A stretch of DNA of 64,000 nt from an uncultured Ruminiclostridium sp. (GTDB taxonomy: Bacteria > Bacillota > Clostridia > Oscillospirales > Ruminococcaceae). The first letter of the stretch is position 1; each line of letters opens with the position of its first letter. Of the stretch, positions 41,961 to 50,679 are shown one piece after another. Where the stretch lies: positions 1-64,000 of the forward strand of contig CANRFO010000010.1 of NCBI GenBank assembly GCA_947629925.1, given 5' to 3'. The notes under the pieces were generated by a model. The model did not search any database. It saw only the letters and a list, made by a program, of their open reading frames with translations, and had not been told where the DNA came from. Position numbers and translations under genes: made by a program.

Positions 41961-43298
41961 TTAAGAAAGTTTTGCCTCAAGCTCGGACTTTCTGTCCTCA
42001 TAGCCGGGCTTTCCCAGCAGAGCGAACATATTTTTCTTATAGCTCTCGACGCCGGGCTGGTCAAAAGGATTTACACCCAGTATGTAACCTGAAACGGCGC
42101 AGGCTTTTTCAAAGAAGTATATCATATAGCCCAGTTCGTACTCGTTAAGCACGGGAGCTTCAAGGACAATGTTGGGAACGTTGCCCTCGGTATGAGCCAG
42201 AATGGTCCCCTCAAACGCCTTCTGATTTACTACGGACATATTCTGATTTGAAAGGAAGTTCAGACCGTCGCCGTTATCGGGGTCGTCCTTCAGGAAAAAT
42301 TCCTTCTGAGGCTTATCAAAATGGACCACCGTTTCAAAAAGTATGTTGGAACCGTCCTGAATAAACTGTCCCAGAGAATGAAGGTCGGTGGAGAAAACGG
42401 CTGAGGTGGGGTAAATGCCCTTTCCGTCCTTGCCTTCGCTTTCGCCGAAAAGCTGCTTGAACCACTCGTTCATCATGGCGAAGCTGTTTTCATATGCAAC
42501 AAGCATTTCAGCCTTAAAGCCTTTGCGGTAGAGGGCGTTGCGGATGACCGCATATTTAAGGCAGTCATTCTTTTCCATATCGGTATCGACAAGCTCGTTC
42601 TGCGCGGCTCTCGCGCCTTCCATAAGAGCGTCGATATCGCAGCCCGCGCAGGCGATCGGGAGAAGTCCGACAGCGGTGAGTACGCTGTATCTTCCGCCTA
42701 CGTCATCGGGGATAACGAACGTTTCGTAGCCCTTGCGGTCGGAAAGCTCCTTCAGAGTGCCTCTCGCTTTATCGGTGGTGGCGTAGATCCTTTCCTTTGC
42801 GCCTTCAGCGCCGTATTTTTCCTCCAGAAGCTCGCGGAATACACGGAAAGCCAGAGCAGGCTCGGTAGTGGTACCTGACTTGGAGATGACGTTTACGGAA
42901 AAATCCCTGCCTTCTACAAGGGAGATAACTTCATTAAGATAAGTAGGGCTTATTGAATTGCCGACAAAATATATTTCGGGGGTATCTTTTTTAAGCGAAT
43001 TGTACAAAGAGGAACGGAGAGCCTCGATAGCGGCTCTTGCTCCCAGATAGGAACCGCCGATACCTATGACGATAAGCACGTCGCTGTCGCTCTTTATCTT
43101 TTCGGCAGCTTTCTTTATGCGGGCAAATTCCTCTTTATCATAATTTGTGGGGAGATTTACCCAGCCGAGAAAGTCGTTTCCCAGACCTGTTTTTTCATCG
43201 ACGGCTTTTTCCGCAGCGGCTGCCGCGGAGGCAAGGCCCTTATATTCATTTTCCCCGACAAAGGATCTCAGGTATTTTACGTTAAGTTTCAGTGACAT
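41961..43298 (-). CDS. pgi: Glucose-6-phosphate isomerase
   Basis: 445 residues, the shorter bacterial form. [18 protein letters not shown] and [16 protein letters not shown] are the sugar-phosphate binding loops, [16 protein letters not shown] the second signature, and [16 protein letters not shown] the C-terminal catalytic Lys motif. Interconverts glucose-6-P and fructose-6-P in glycolysis. Cytosolic. Own promoter at 43365-43393. Confidence 0.97.
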   Translation of the reverse strand: MSLKLNVKYLRSFVGENEYKGLASAAAAAEKAVDEKTGLGNDFLGWVNLPTNYDKEEFARIKKAAEKIKSDSDVLIVIGIGGSYLGARAAIEALRSSLYNSLKKDTPEIYFVGNSISPTYLNEVISLVEGRDFSVNVISKSGTTTEPALAFRVFRELLEEKYGAEGAKERIYATTDKARGTLKELSDRKGYETFVIPDDVGGRYSVLTAVGLLPIACAGCDIDALMEGARAAQNELVDTDMEKNDCLKYAVIRNALYRKGFKAEMLVAYENSFAMMNEWFKQLFGESEGKDGKGIYPTSAVFSTDLHSLGQFIQDGSNILFETVVHFDKPQKEFFLKDDPDNGDGLNFLSNQNMSVVNQKAFEGTILAHTEGNVPNIVLEAPVLNEYELGYMIYFFEKACAVSGYILGVNPFDQPGVESYKKNMFALLGKPGYEDRKSELEAKLS

Positions 43299-43364
43299 TT
43301 CAAAAGCTTCCTTTCGTTAAAACTTTTACGCGTTCTACACGGCATTCTTTTTCTATGCACTTTA

Positions 43365-43393
43365 ATTATACCTTTTTTTAAATCCTTTTTCAA
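43365..43393 (-). promoter_or_regulatory. Promoter of pgi
   Basis: Minus strand TTGAAA (43388-43393), 17-base spacer, TATAAT (43365-43370). Confidence 0.82.
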
Positions 43394-43429
43394 GATGTTT
43401 CTGACGGGAAAAGTGTTTTTAGGCAGATA

Positions 43430-43477
43430 TAACAAAATTTTTTGTTAACTTTTGACATATCGTACAAGATGTCAAAA
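43430..43477 (-). terminator. Pair of inverted repeats at the end of dacF
   Basis: TTTTGACAT / ATGTCAAAA (43450-43458, 43469-43477) overlaps the stop codon, and TAACAAAA-TT-TTTTGTTA (43430-43447) follows it. Likely terminator, though the T tracts sit inside the second repeat. Confidence 0.4.
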
Positions 43478-44638
43478 AGTAAAAAGACCTTGTATCACCA
43501 TCATAAGACTTACAAGAAAAGTCTGTTCCTCTACGGAGGCGGAAGCGGTGACCTGCGTCACGAAAAGAGTGTCGTCTCCCAGCAGGACTATTATTTTCCC
43601 TGCGCTGTCGCCTTTGTTCACAGGAGCTTTCAGCTCTGAACGTATGTCGTAAAGATATTTTATCTCTTTTCCGCCGTCGCGGGGGACAAGGCACTGCTGA
43701 CCCGTTTCAGGTGCTATGGGAACAGTCTTTTCAACGCCGCCGCTTACGGAAATGTCTTTAAGCTGCTCACGGTCGTATTCGGGAACGAACATTCTGAAGC
43801 CTTCAAAGCCGTAATCAAGAAGCTGTTCGGCGATCTCAAAACGGGCTTCGTCCGTCTGCGCTCCGAGTACAACGGCTATAAGCTCCATATCGCCGCGCTT
43901 CGCAGTCGCGGTAAAACAATATCCCGCATTGTCGGTCGTGCCTGTTTTTAATCCTGTTATGCCGTCATAGGAAAGGAGCTTGTTTGTGTTTAAAAGCTGC
44001 GTGGCGCGGTCTGTTCCCTCTCTGACATATGTGAGGCGGGTCAGGAGAAATTCATCATAATAATCGTATTTGCGAAGTTCCGCCGCCATTTTCGCCACGT
44101 CTGCCGCCGTGGAAAAATGTCCTTCGGCGTCCAGTCCCGAACAGTTCACAAAATGAGTATTCGTCATTCCCAGTTGGGCAGCTCTTGAGTTCATGCGTTG
44201 GACAAAGGCTTCTTCCGTTCCCGCGATATGCTCCGCAAGGGCGACGCAGGCGTCGTTTGCGCTACTTATAACTATTGAGCGGGTTATGTCGTAAATGCTC
44301 ATTTCCTCGCCCTCGTTGAGCCATATCACGGAGCCGTCCATGGAAAAGGCGTGTGCGGAGGCGACCACCGTATCCTCCATGGAAAGACGTCCCGCGCTCA
44401 TTTCCTCGGCAGCTATGAGCAGAGTCATTATTTTCGTTATGCTGGCTATCGGAAGCTTTTCGTCGGGATTCTGACAAAAAAGCACCTGCCCCGTGGAGGC
44501 TTCCGCAAGAATGACCGACTTCGCGGGATAAGCGGAAGGTACGGCTCCCTCCTTCGCTTCCTCGGCAGAAACAGGCAGTAAAGAGATAAACAGCGCAAAT
44601 GCGGTAAACAAAGCTGTAATTCCCCGTAAAAAAGTCAT
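43472..44638 (-). CDS. dacF: D-alanyl-D-alanine carboxypeptidase, S11 family (DacF-like)
   Basis: 388 residues. Signal peptide, then SITK (Ser about 66, Lys 69), SAND (about 126) and KTGTTDNAG (about 231): all three penicillin-binding signatures are intact. Trims the terminal D-Ala of peptidoglycan stem peptides, outside the membrane. A beta-sandwich C-terminal domain (about 290-370) and a final hydrophobic stretch LVSLMMVIQGLFTF that could bind the membrane. In sporulating bacteria such genes also shape the spore cortex. Monocistronic. dacF is used for this S11 group; a dacB-like role cannot be excluded. Confidence 0.9.
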   Translation of the reverse strand: MTFLRGITALFTAFALFISLLPVSAEEAKEGAVPSAYPAKSVILAEASTGQVLFCQNPDEKLPIASITKIMTLLIAAEEMSAGRLSMEDTVVASAHAFSMDGSVIWLNEGEEMSIYDITRSIVISSANDACVALAEHIAGTEEAFVQRMNSRAAQLGMTNTHFVNCSGLDAEGHFSTAADVAKMAAELRKYDYYDEFLLTRLTYVREGTDRATQLLNTNKLLSYDGITGLKTGTTDNAGYCFTATAKRGDMELIAVVLGAQTDEARFEIAEQLLDYGFEGFRMFVPEYDREQLKDISVSGGVEKTVPIAPETGQQCLVPRDGGKEIKYLYDIRSELKAPVNKGDSAGKIIVLLGDDTLFVTQVTASASVEEQTFLVSLMMVIQGLFTF

Positions 44639-44675
44639 AATATGCTCCTTTCAGAAAAACATGATATTTGATAAA

Positions 44676-44703
44676 CACTGCGAATATGAGGTCTTTCGCA
44701 GTG
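44676..44703. repeat. Inverted repeat in the divergent dacF region
   Basis: Perfect 9-bp arms CACTGCGAA / TTCGCAGTG with a ten-base centre, about 40 bases before dacF. Another hairpin AGCCGCA / TGCGGCT (44761-44780) precedes the plus-strand gene. Operator or leader structure. Confidence 0.45.
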
Positions 44704-44809
44704 ATGTCCTAAGTTATTTTTATGTATAAGCTGACGGTTAAATGCAAAAGATAAAACGAAAAGCCGCAGGTAAGTGCGGCTCAGATCAGATAAACGACGG
44801 AGGGACGAT

Positions 44810-45325
44810 ATGACAAGACCTGAATCTCCCATTATAAGAGAAATCATAAAGCTTACTCTGCTTTTCCTTATGGGAGGAATGATTTATTTTGCAATAGAAG
44901 TGGCGGTGAGAGGTTACAGTCACTGGTCGATGTTCATTGTGGGAGGGCTTGCTTTTGTCTGTGTAGGCGGGATAAACTGCTATTTCGACAGGAATATGCC
45001 GCTGGCACAGCAGATGCTTTGCAGCGCGGTGATAATAACACTTCTGGAGCTTGCGGGCGGGCTTATCGTGAATGTGTGGCTGGGACTGGACGTGTGGGAT
45101 TACAGCGACGTGCCGTTTAACTTTATGGGGCAGATATGCCCGAAGTTTTTCGCCGTGTGGTACTTTTTATCGGCGGCAGGGATACTTCTGGACGATTTTT
45201 TCAGAGCAAGAATGTTCGGTGAGGCGAAGCCGAAATATGTGTTGTTTAAACGGAGAGAAGCAAGAACAAGGTACTTCACCGTGAAAAACAGCGCTTCGGA
45301 AAAAGCTGCCGAAGGCAAGGGCTGA
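44810..45325 (+). CDS. ABC-transporter-permease-like small membrane protein
   Basis: About 171 residues, four membrane helices (LTLLFLMGGMIYFAIEVAV, MFIVGGLAFVCVGGINC, MLCSAVIITLLELAGGLIV, FFAVWYFLSAAGILLDDF). The helix order and the segment LELAGGLIVNVWLGLDVWDY with FMGQICPKFFAVWYFLS match the putative ABC transporter permease family (PF06541-type) of Firmicutes, whose members in fact lack an ABC partner and have no known function. Start at MTRPESP by GACGGAGGG upstream. Basic C-terminal tail. Confidence 0.82.
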   Translation: MTRPESPIIREIIKLTLLFLMGGMIYFAIEVAVRGYSHWSMFIVGGLAFVCVGGINCYFDRNMPLAQQMLCSAVIITLLELAGGLIVNVWLGLDVWDYSDVPFNFMGQICPKFFAVWYFLSAAGILLDDFFRARMFGEAKPKYVLFKRREARTRYFTVKNSASEKAAEGKG

Positions 45326-45336
45326 AAAAACAATAA

Positions 45337-45415
45337 CGGTAAGCGAAAAGCCGCGCTGACACAGGAAACACAGGTTTCCTATGGCAGGGCGGCTAAAACG
45401 CTTACCGCATTTTTT
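45337..45415. terminator. Elaborate bidirectional terminator
   Basis: Nested stems: CGGTAAGCG / CGCTTACCG outside, GCCGC / GCGGC inside, and an AGGAAAC-ACAG-GTTTCCT tip. T tracts follow on both strands, so it ends both the plus gene and the NlpC-like gene. Confidence 0.8.
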
Positions 45416-45433
45416 ACATAAGATTACATAAAA

Positions 45434-46024
45434 TCAGGTTATGCTTATGCCTGTAACAAAAGTGCTTTTCCAATAATCGGAGGTTATGTCGGCGATACGG
45501 ACGTCCTGCCCCGGCATGGGGGAATAAACAAGCTGACCGTTTCCGATGTAAATACCGCCGAAATCGGGGTTCCCGCTGTCGGCAGTGCAGAAAAAGGCAA
45601 GATCGCCGATCTTAAGCTCGTCATAGTCGATATGCGTACCCATCGCCGCCTGATCGGGAGTAAGGCGGGGACAGTTCACAAAGCCGTTTTCACGAAGCAC
45701 ATAATAGATAAAGCCCGAATTATCAAATCCATCTGTCGGGGACGCGGAGTTTTCCGCAAAGGGAACGCCGATAAGCGCTTCGGCAGTCTGTGCGATCTTC
45801 ATGCCCAGATCGTCGGGGTCTTCATCGGGAACGGTGGTTTCTTCCGATGAGGACGTTGTTGAAGTAAGCTCCTGAGCAACAGGAGGCGTGGTTTGTTCGG
45901 TAGTTAGCTCTTCGGGAGCCGTGGTGGTATCGGTGACTTCATCGGGTGGGTTATCGTTATTGCAGGCGGAAAATGTAAAAAGTATGAAAACAGCCGTCAC
46001 AAGATACAAAAAAAGCTTTTTCAT
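45434..46024 (-). CDS. NlpC/P60-like lipoprotein with lost catalytic residues (pseudoenzyme)
   Basis: About 196 residues. Lipobox FSAC (Cys about 21), a threonine/glutamate-rich linker (about 22-70), then an NlpC/P60 fold (about 71-196): IAQTAEALIGVPF, GFDNSGFIYYVLRENGF, LKIGDLAFFCT, FGGIYIGNGQLVYSP. In working enzymes the first block reads GFDCSG; here Asn 102 replaces the nucleophile Cys. The catalytic His before GIYIG is Phe 155, and the third polar residue is Tyr 167. So the peptidoglycan peptidase cannot work in the usual way, yet the fold is otherwise well kept, suggesting cell-wall binding. Start at MKKLFLYLV with AAAGGAA upstream. Confidence 0.85.
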   Translation of the reverse strand: MKKLFLYLVTAVFILFTFSACNNDNPPDEVTDTTTAPEELTTEQTTPPVAQELTSTTSSSEETTVPDEDPDDLGMKIAQTAEALIGVPFAENSASPTDGFDNSGFIYYVLRENGFVNCPRLTPDQAAMGTHIDYDELKIGDLAFFCTADSGNPDFGGIYIGNGQLVYSPMPGQDVRIADITSDYWKSTFVTGISIT

Positions 46025-46296
46025 TTTAAAATTCCTTTTCTCAGGAGCTGCGGGAAACAAAGCGGTCTATTTTAATATTTAACGCGCAGCGGATATTTTG
46101 TTTTTTTAAACAATTTATATATAAACGGAAAAACCGTCGTTTTTTAAAAGAACACAGATTTTTCCTGTCAAAAGCTATTTTACTTTGAAAAAGCAGAAAA
46201 GTCAATAGAATTTAACAGGATTTTGCGTTTTCAACAAATAAGGGACTGCTTTTGCAATCCCTTTTGTATTTATTTTGCGTTTTTTGACGCTTTTTG

Positions 46297-47637
46297 TCAC
46301 ACGGTGAGACGTCCGTTGCCGCTTATCTGAAGGAGAAGTATCTGTTCCTCCGCGCCTGTGTCGGCGTTTATATAGACAAGTATCTGTCTGCCGTCGTCAT
46401 CGGTGCAGTAAAACTCGTAGCAGTAACGCTCGTTCATGCCATCCGAAGGAATCACGCAAAGCTTTGAGTCGATTATATCAAGGCTTGAGGAAAGCATAGA
46501 AAGGGCGTCTTCCTCGGTAAGCTGAGGAGTTCCCAGCTCACGGTCGGTGTGGTTGGTGATATAGCCGCGGGCGTCAAAGCTTACTATCTCGCCGTTGTCG
46601 AGAGCTACTCCGACTTTTATAAGGTCGGTGTAAAGGGTCACGTCGTCCTGTTCGCCTGCAAAGTTGCAGATACAGGTGCCGCCGTTTATTTCGTAGTAGG
46701 TTTCCGTTACTTCGTCTATTCCGAGAGATTCAAGGTATTCCTTTGCTTTTTCGGTGGCTTTTGCGGCGGAAAGAGTTTCCGTTCCGACGGCGCGGTATTT
46801 TAGCATATAGCTTACAAATCCGCCCTGTTTGGTGACGGAAGCTACTGCGTCGGCGCTTTCAAATACAAAGGAGGGCATTTTTCCTCCCTCTTCGCCTGTC
46901 ACCGTGAGCGACTGCTCCCCGCATGCCGCCTGAGCTTTCATCATAGCCTGCTCGAGGGTTATCACCTTTTGTCCCTCAAGCATAAGCGGGTTCTTTTCAA
47001 GGATATGGTCTGAAAAAGGTCCGTCGTATATAAGGGTGGGATAATTTGAAAAGCCCTCCTCAAAATCGGTGAATCCTTCGGTGACATTTACAGCGGAAAC
47101 TCCGTTTGAAGCGCTTTCTGCGTCGCTGAAGCTCAGCTCTCCGTCTTCGATGCGCTTTTCGACCTTCCACATTTTTCCGCTCAGGTCGTCCGCATAGCCG
47201 TAAAGAGTTTTAAGATTGTTTCTTTCTTCATCGGTCAGCGCTTCCCCTCCTGCAAATTTTGCTGAAAGAGACTGACTGTAATTGCCCACCTGCGACAGGA
47301 ATTTATAGGTCTGCTCAAGATCCAGCTCCTCTACGGGGAGCTGGGAAAGAGCCGCCTTGGCGTTTGCCGCTTCGTTCCAGAGCTTGCCTGAAAGTTTTCC
47401 CATCATAGCGGGGGAATTTGAATAAAGTCCTTTGTTAAGGGTGGTCTTTATATTGTCAAGGCTCAGCGAAAGATCTTCCACTGCCCGCATATAGCCGTAC
47501 TGGAGCTGCATCTGCGTGACGTCGGCTCGCCCCTTGTTCTGTATGGCAAGGGCTGCCAGAAGCAAAATCGCGGCGGTGAGGAAGCTTATTATCCTCACAA
47601 AGGCGCGGGTAGTCAATGTAACTGTATTTCTTTTCAT
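46297..47637 (-). CDS. ypeB: Germination protein YpeB
   Basis: 446 residues. One N-terminal signal/anchor helix, a helical region (VEDLSLSLDNIKTTLNKGLY, NAAKAALSQLPV-like), then PepSY-type beta repeats in the C-terminal half (ITLEQAMMKAQAACG, LTEEDALSMLSSSLDI, ILVYINADTGAEEQIL). This is the YpeB plan, the partner that holds the spore-cortex lytic enzyme SleB in the spore. No sleB gene lies next to it; the neighbour is the degenerate NlpC/P60 lipoprotein. No further promoter recognised. Confidence 0.9.
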   Translation of the reverse strand: MKRNTVTLTTRAFVRIISFLTAAILLLAALAIQNKGRADVTQMQLQYGYMRAVEDLSLSLDNIKTTLNKGLYSNSPAMMGKLSGKLWNEAANAKAALSQLPVEELDLEQTYKFLSQVGNYSQSLSAKFAGGEALTDEERNNLKTLYGYADDLSGKMWKVEKRIEDGELSFSDAESASNGVSAVNVTEGFTDFEEGFSNYPTLIYDGPFSDHILEKNPLMLEGQKVITLEQAMMKAQAACGEQSLTVTGEEGGKMPSFVFESADAVASVTKQGGFVSYMLKYRAVGTETLSAAKATEKAKEYLESLGIDEVTETYYEINGGTCICNFAGEQDDVTLYTDLIKVGVALDNGEIVSFDARGYITNHTDRELGTPQLTEEDALSMLSSSLDIIDSKLCVIPSDGMNERYCYEFYCTDDDGRQILVYINADTGAEEQILLLQISGNGRLTV

Positions 47638-47750
47638 GGTTTTTGTCCTTTCTCGGTATTTGTATAGGAAAATTAAAACGGTAATTTTTATGGGTCAGAG
47701 TTATTTTTCTTTATATTTGCAAAAATATACCGTTTTTCCCGTTCCAAAAT

Positions 47751-47779
47751 TTGACGTTTGGATAAGTTTGTGTTATAAT
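47751..47779 (+). promoter_or_regulatory. Promoter of the cysteine desulfurase to SpoIID operon
   Basis: TTGACG (47751-47756), 17-base spacer, TATAAT (47774-47779), about 45 bases before the start codon. Confidence 0.85.
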
Positions 47780-47823
47780 GTATGATTGGATATTAATGAC
47801 AGTATATATCGGAGTTTGTTTTT

Positions 47824-48906
47824 ATGATATATTTTGACAATGCGGCTACGACTAAACCCTGTGCTGAAGCGGTCAGAGCGTTTGAAAACTGCGGCTTCGG
47901 CAATCCTTCCTCCCTTCACGGGCTTGGCGTTGAGGCGGAGGCGGTTTTAAAGGATACAAAAAACGCCATACTTAAAAAGCTGGGCAAAGAGGGGGAGGTG
48001 TACTTCACCTCAGGGGCGACCGAAAGCAACAATCTTGCCGTTTTCGGCACGGCAAACGCGCTGAAAAGACGGGGCAACAGGATAGTTACCACCGCGATAG
48101 AACATCCAAGCGTTGCCGAGCCTATGAAAAAGCTTGAGGAACAGGGATTTGAAGTGGTAAGGCTGAAGCCCTGCGAGCATGAGGACTTTGAAAAGGCGAT
48201 AGCTGACGCTGTTGACGAAAAAACTATCCTTGTAAGCTTTATGTCGGTCAATAACGAAACAGGATTTGTTATTGACTCGAAAAAAGTCTATAACGAAGTC
48301 AAAAAGAAGTTTCCGAAGTGCGTCGTTCATTCGGACGGAGTACAAGGGTTCTGCAAGGTCCCGATATATGCGGATATCATCAGCATTTCTGCACACAAGA
48401 TACATGGATTCAAAGGCGTAGGCGCACTTTATAAAAGCAAGGAAACAAGACTGCTGCCCACCGTTTACGGGGGAGGTCAGCAGGGGGGGCTGCGCTCGGG
48501 GACCGAGCCTGTGGAGCTTACAGCGGCTTTCGGGGCGGCGGTAAGGGCTTATCCCGAAGATCTGTCCTGTTTCTCGGAACTTAAAGCACATCTTCTGAAG
48601 CTTCTTGGCGAAGCAGACGGAGTTACAATAAACAGCAGGAACTCGGTCGACAACATAGTGAACTTTTCCGTTCAGGGGGTAAGAAGCGAGATAATGCTCC
48701 ATTTCCTTGAGGAAAGAGAGATATATGTGTCAAGCGGCTCCGCCTGCTCAAGAGGAAAGATAAGCCCTGTCACTGCGGCGCTGGGAATAAGCCCTAAGGA
48801 CGCTGACAGCGCGATAAGAGTAAGCTTTTGCAGGGATAATACCGTAGAAGAGATAAATGCGCTGGCAAAAGGGATAGCGGACGGTATAAAAAGATTCAGA
48901 AGATAA
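47824..48906 (+). CDS. Cysteine desulfurase (IscS/NifS family)
   Basis: 360 residues. Fold type I PLP enzyme: YFDNAATTKPC, FTSGATESNNLA, SAHKIHGFKGVG with the PLP Lys (about 192), and SSGSACSRG with the persulfide-carrying Cys (about 308). Takes sulfur from cysteine and passes it to acceptors. The next gene is thiI, so the likely acceptor is ThiI for tRNA 4-thiouridine. Shorter than IscS, in the NifZ/IscS-like branch that often sits beside thiI in Firmicutes. Confidence 0.94.
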   Translation: MIYFDNAATTKPCAEAVRAFENCGFGNPSSLHGLGVEAEAVLKDTKNAILKKLGKEGEVYFTSGATESNNLAVFGTANALKRRGNRIVTTAIEHPSVAEPMKKLEEQGFEVVRLKPCEHEDFEKAIADAVDEKTILVSFMSVNNETGFVIDSKKVYNEVKKKFPKCVVHSDGVQGFCKVPIYADIISISAHKIHGFKGVGALYKSKETRLLPTVYGGGQQGGLRSGTEPVELTAAFGAAVRAYPEDLSCFSELKAHLLKLLGEADGVTINSRNSVDNIVNFSVQGVRSEIMLHFLEEREIYVSSGSACSRGKISPVTAALGISPKDADSAIRVSFCRDNTVEEINALAKGIADGIKRFRR

Positions 48907-48949
48907 ATTTTCAGAAAATTTTCATAGATCATATAAAGGAATTTAACAT

Positions 48950-50146
48950 ATGGAAGTTATAATGGCAAAGTACGGCGAGATCGCTCTGAAGGGACTGAAC
49001 CGCAGCAATTTTGAGGATCTGCTGGTAAAAAATATAAAAAGAAGGCTTAAAGCCGTTGGCGATTTTGAGATAACAAGAAGGCAGTCCACGGTCTATATAA
49101 AGCCTCTTTCGGAAAACGCGGACATAGACGAGGCTTTGAAAAAGGTGAGCCGCGTTTTCGGAATCGCCGCGGTGCAAAAGTCGCTGGTCCTCCCGAAGGA
49201 TATGGACGAAATAATAAAGCAGGGGATACCTTACCTGAAAGATGAGCTGGAAAAGGCAAAAAGCTATAAGGTGGAGGCAAAGCGTTCCGATAAAAGCTTT
49301 CCCCTTACAAGCCCGCAAATACAGCAGGCGCTGGGCGACGCCATAACCGACGCTTTTCCCGACCTTCCCGTCGATGTGCATGAACCCGATATGACGGTGC
49401 TGGTGGAGATAAGGGACAAGGGGGCTTATGTCAATGCCCGCAAAATACCTGCCGTCGGCGGTATGCCCGTGGGCAGCAACGGAAACGGGCTCGTGCTTTT
49501 GTCAGGCGGGATAGACAGCCCTGTTGCCGCTTATATGATGGCTAAAAGAGGGCTAAAAGTTGACGCGGTGCATTTTCAGAGCCCGCCCTATACCTCGGAG
49601 CGCGCGCTGCTGAAGGTGGAGAGCCTTTGCGAAAAGCTGACGGAATACTGCGGCGACATAAGGTTCTACTGCGTTCCTTTCACAGAAATACAGGAGGCGC
49701 TGAGAGATAACTGCGACGGGGATTATTTCACCGTAATAATGCGCAGGCTTATGCTGAAGATCGCCAATACGCTGTGCGATAAAGGAAGCTACGGCGCTCT
49801 CATAACGGGCGAAAGTGTGGGGCAGGTTGCAAGTCAGACCCTCGCCGCAATAAACTGCACCGACAGAGCGGCAGAATATCCTGTTCTTCGTCCGCTGGTG
49901 GGTATGGATAAAAAGGAAATTGTGGAAATTGCAAGAAAAATCGACACCTTTGAAACTTCTATACTGCCTTATGAGGACTGCTGTACTGTATTCACCCCGA
50001 AGCACCCGCGTACTAAACCGAGAGTAAAAGACGTTATCGCCGAAGAGGAAAAATTTGACTTTGCTCCGCTGATAGAAAAGGCGATAAACGGCATTACCAT
50101 CACGGATTTCAAAATCGGAGGAGAAAGACGGGTCGTTGAGAAATGA
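48950..50146 (+). CDS. thiI: tRNA 4-thiouridine synthetase ThiI
   Basis: 398 residues. Ferredoxin-like and THUMP domains (EVIMAKYGEIALKGLNRSNF to about 165), then the PP-loop ATP pyrophosphatase domain with LLSGGIDSPVAAYMMAKRG (about 183-201) and ALITGESVGQVASQTL. The rhodanese extension of the E. coli form is missing, as usual in Firmicutes, so the active persulfide must be delivered by the cysteine desulfurase encoded 44 bases upstream. Modifies U8 in tRNA. The stop codon overlaps the next start (ATGA). Confidence 0.95.
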   Translation: MEVIMAKYGEIALKGLNRSNFEDLLVKNIKRRLKAVGDFEITRRQSTVYIKPLSENADIDEALKKVSRVFGIAAVQKSLVLPKDMDEIIKQGIPYLKDELEKAKSYKVEAKRSDKSFPLTSPQIQQALGDAITDAFPDLPVDVHEPDMTVLVEIRDKGAYVNARKIPAVGGMPVGSNGNGLVLLSGGIDSPVAAYMMAKRGLKVDAVHFQSPPYTSERALLKVESLCEKLTEYCGDIRFYCVPFTEIQEALRDNCDGDYFTVIMRRLMLKIANTLCDKGSYGALITGESVGQVASQTLAAINCTDRAAEYPVLRPLVGMDKKEIVEIARKIDTFETSILPYEDCCTVFTPKHPRTKPRVKDVIAEEEKFDFAPLIEKAINGITITDFKIGGERRVVEK

Positions 50147-50658
50147 ACAGGGATATTGACAAACAGGCGGCAATTGTAGTAAAATTATTGTCGAAAGCGG
50201 GCAAAAAAACCGCCACTGCCGAAAGCTGCACGGGAGGTCTCGTTTCCGCGGCGCTCACATCGGTAAGCGGTTCGTCGGAAGTGTTTGACATGGGAGTTTG
50301 CAGTTACGCAAACGAGATAAAGAACAAGCTTCTCGGCGTGCCTGAAGAAATACTGGAAAAATACGGAGCCGTTTCGGAACAGACGGCAAAAGCCATGTCC
50401 GAAGGCGCTGCCAAGCTGGCGGGAGCCGACTACGCGGTTTCAACGACAGGCATAGCGGGACCCACCGGCGGCACTGCGGAAAAGCCTGTGGGGACTGTAT
50501 GGATAGGCGTTTACAGCAGGAATGAAGGAAGCCGCGCGCAGATGTTCCTGTTTTCGGATAAGGGCTGTCCTGACGGAATGACGCCGAGAGACTTCATAAG
50601 AGAGCAGGCAGTGCTTAAAGCGCTGGAGCTGCTGACGGAAAAGATAAAAGAAAACTGA
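50143..50658 (+). CDS. pncC: Nicotinamide-nucleotide amidohydrolase (CinA C-terminal domain)
   Basis: 171 residues, standing alone as the CinA_C domain. TAESCTGGLVSAALTSVSGSS and GIAGPTGGTAEKPVGTVWIG are the signature blocks; hydrolyses NMN to nicotinic acid mononucleotide, a salvage step for NAD. The ADP-ribose pyrophosphatase half of full CinA is absent. Overlaps the thiI stop by four bases. Confidence 0.92.
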   Translation: MNRDIDKQAAIVVKLLSKAGKKTATAESCTGGLVSAALTSVSGSSEVFDMGVCSYANEIKNKLLGVPEEILEKYGAVSEQTAKAMSEGAAKLAGADYAVSTTGIAGPTGGTAEKPVGTVWIGVYSRNEGSRAQMFLFSDKGCPDGMTPRDFIREQAVLKALELLTEKIKEN

Positions 50659-50679
50659 CTCTGTTCAAGGAGGAACAAA

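Noticed and set aside
44360-44678. Additional frame opposite and beside dacF
   Set aside because: Out-of-frame shadow of the carboxypeptidase gene; dacF holds all three catalytic motifs.
48010-48702. Minus-strand frame opposite the cysteine desulfurase
   Set aside because: Antisense shadow, no ribosome site, no motif.
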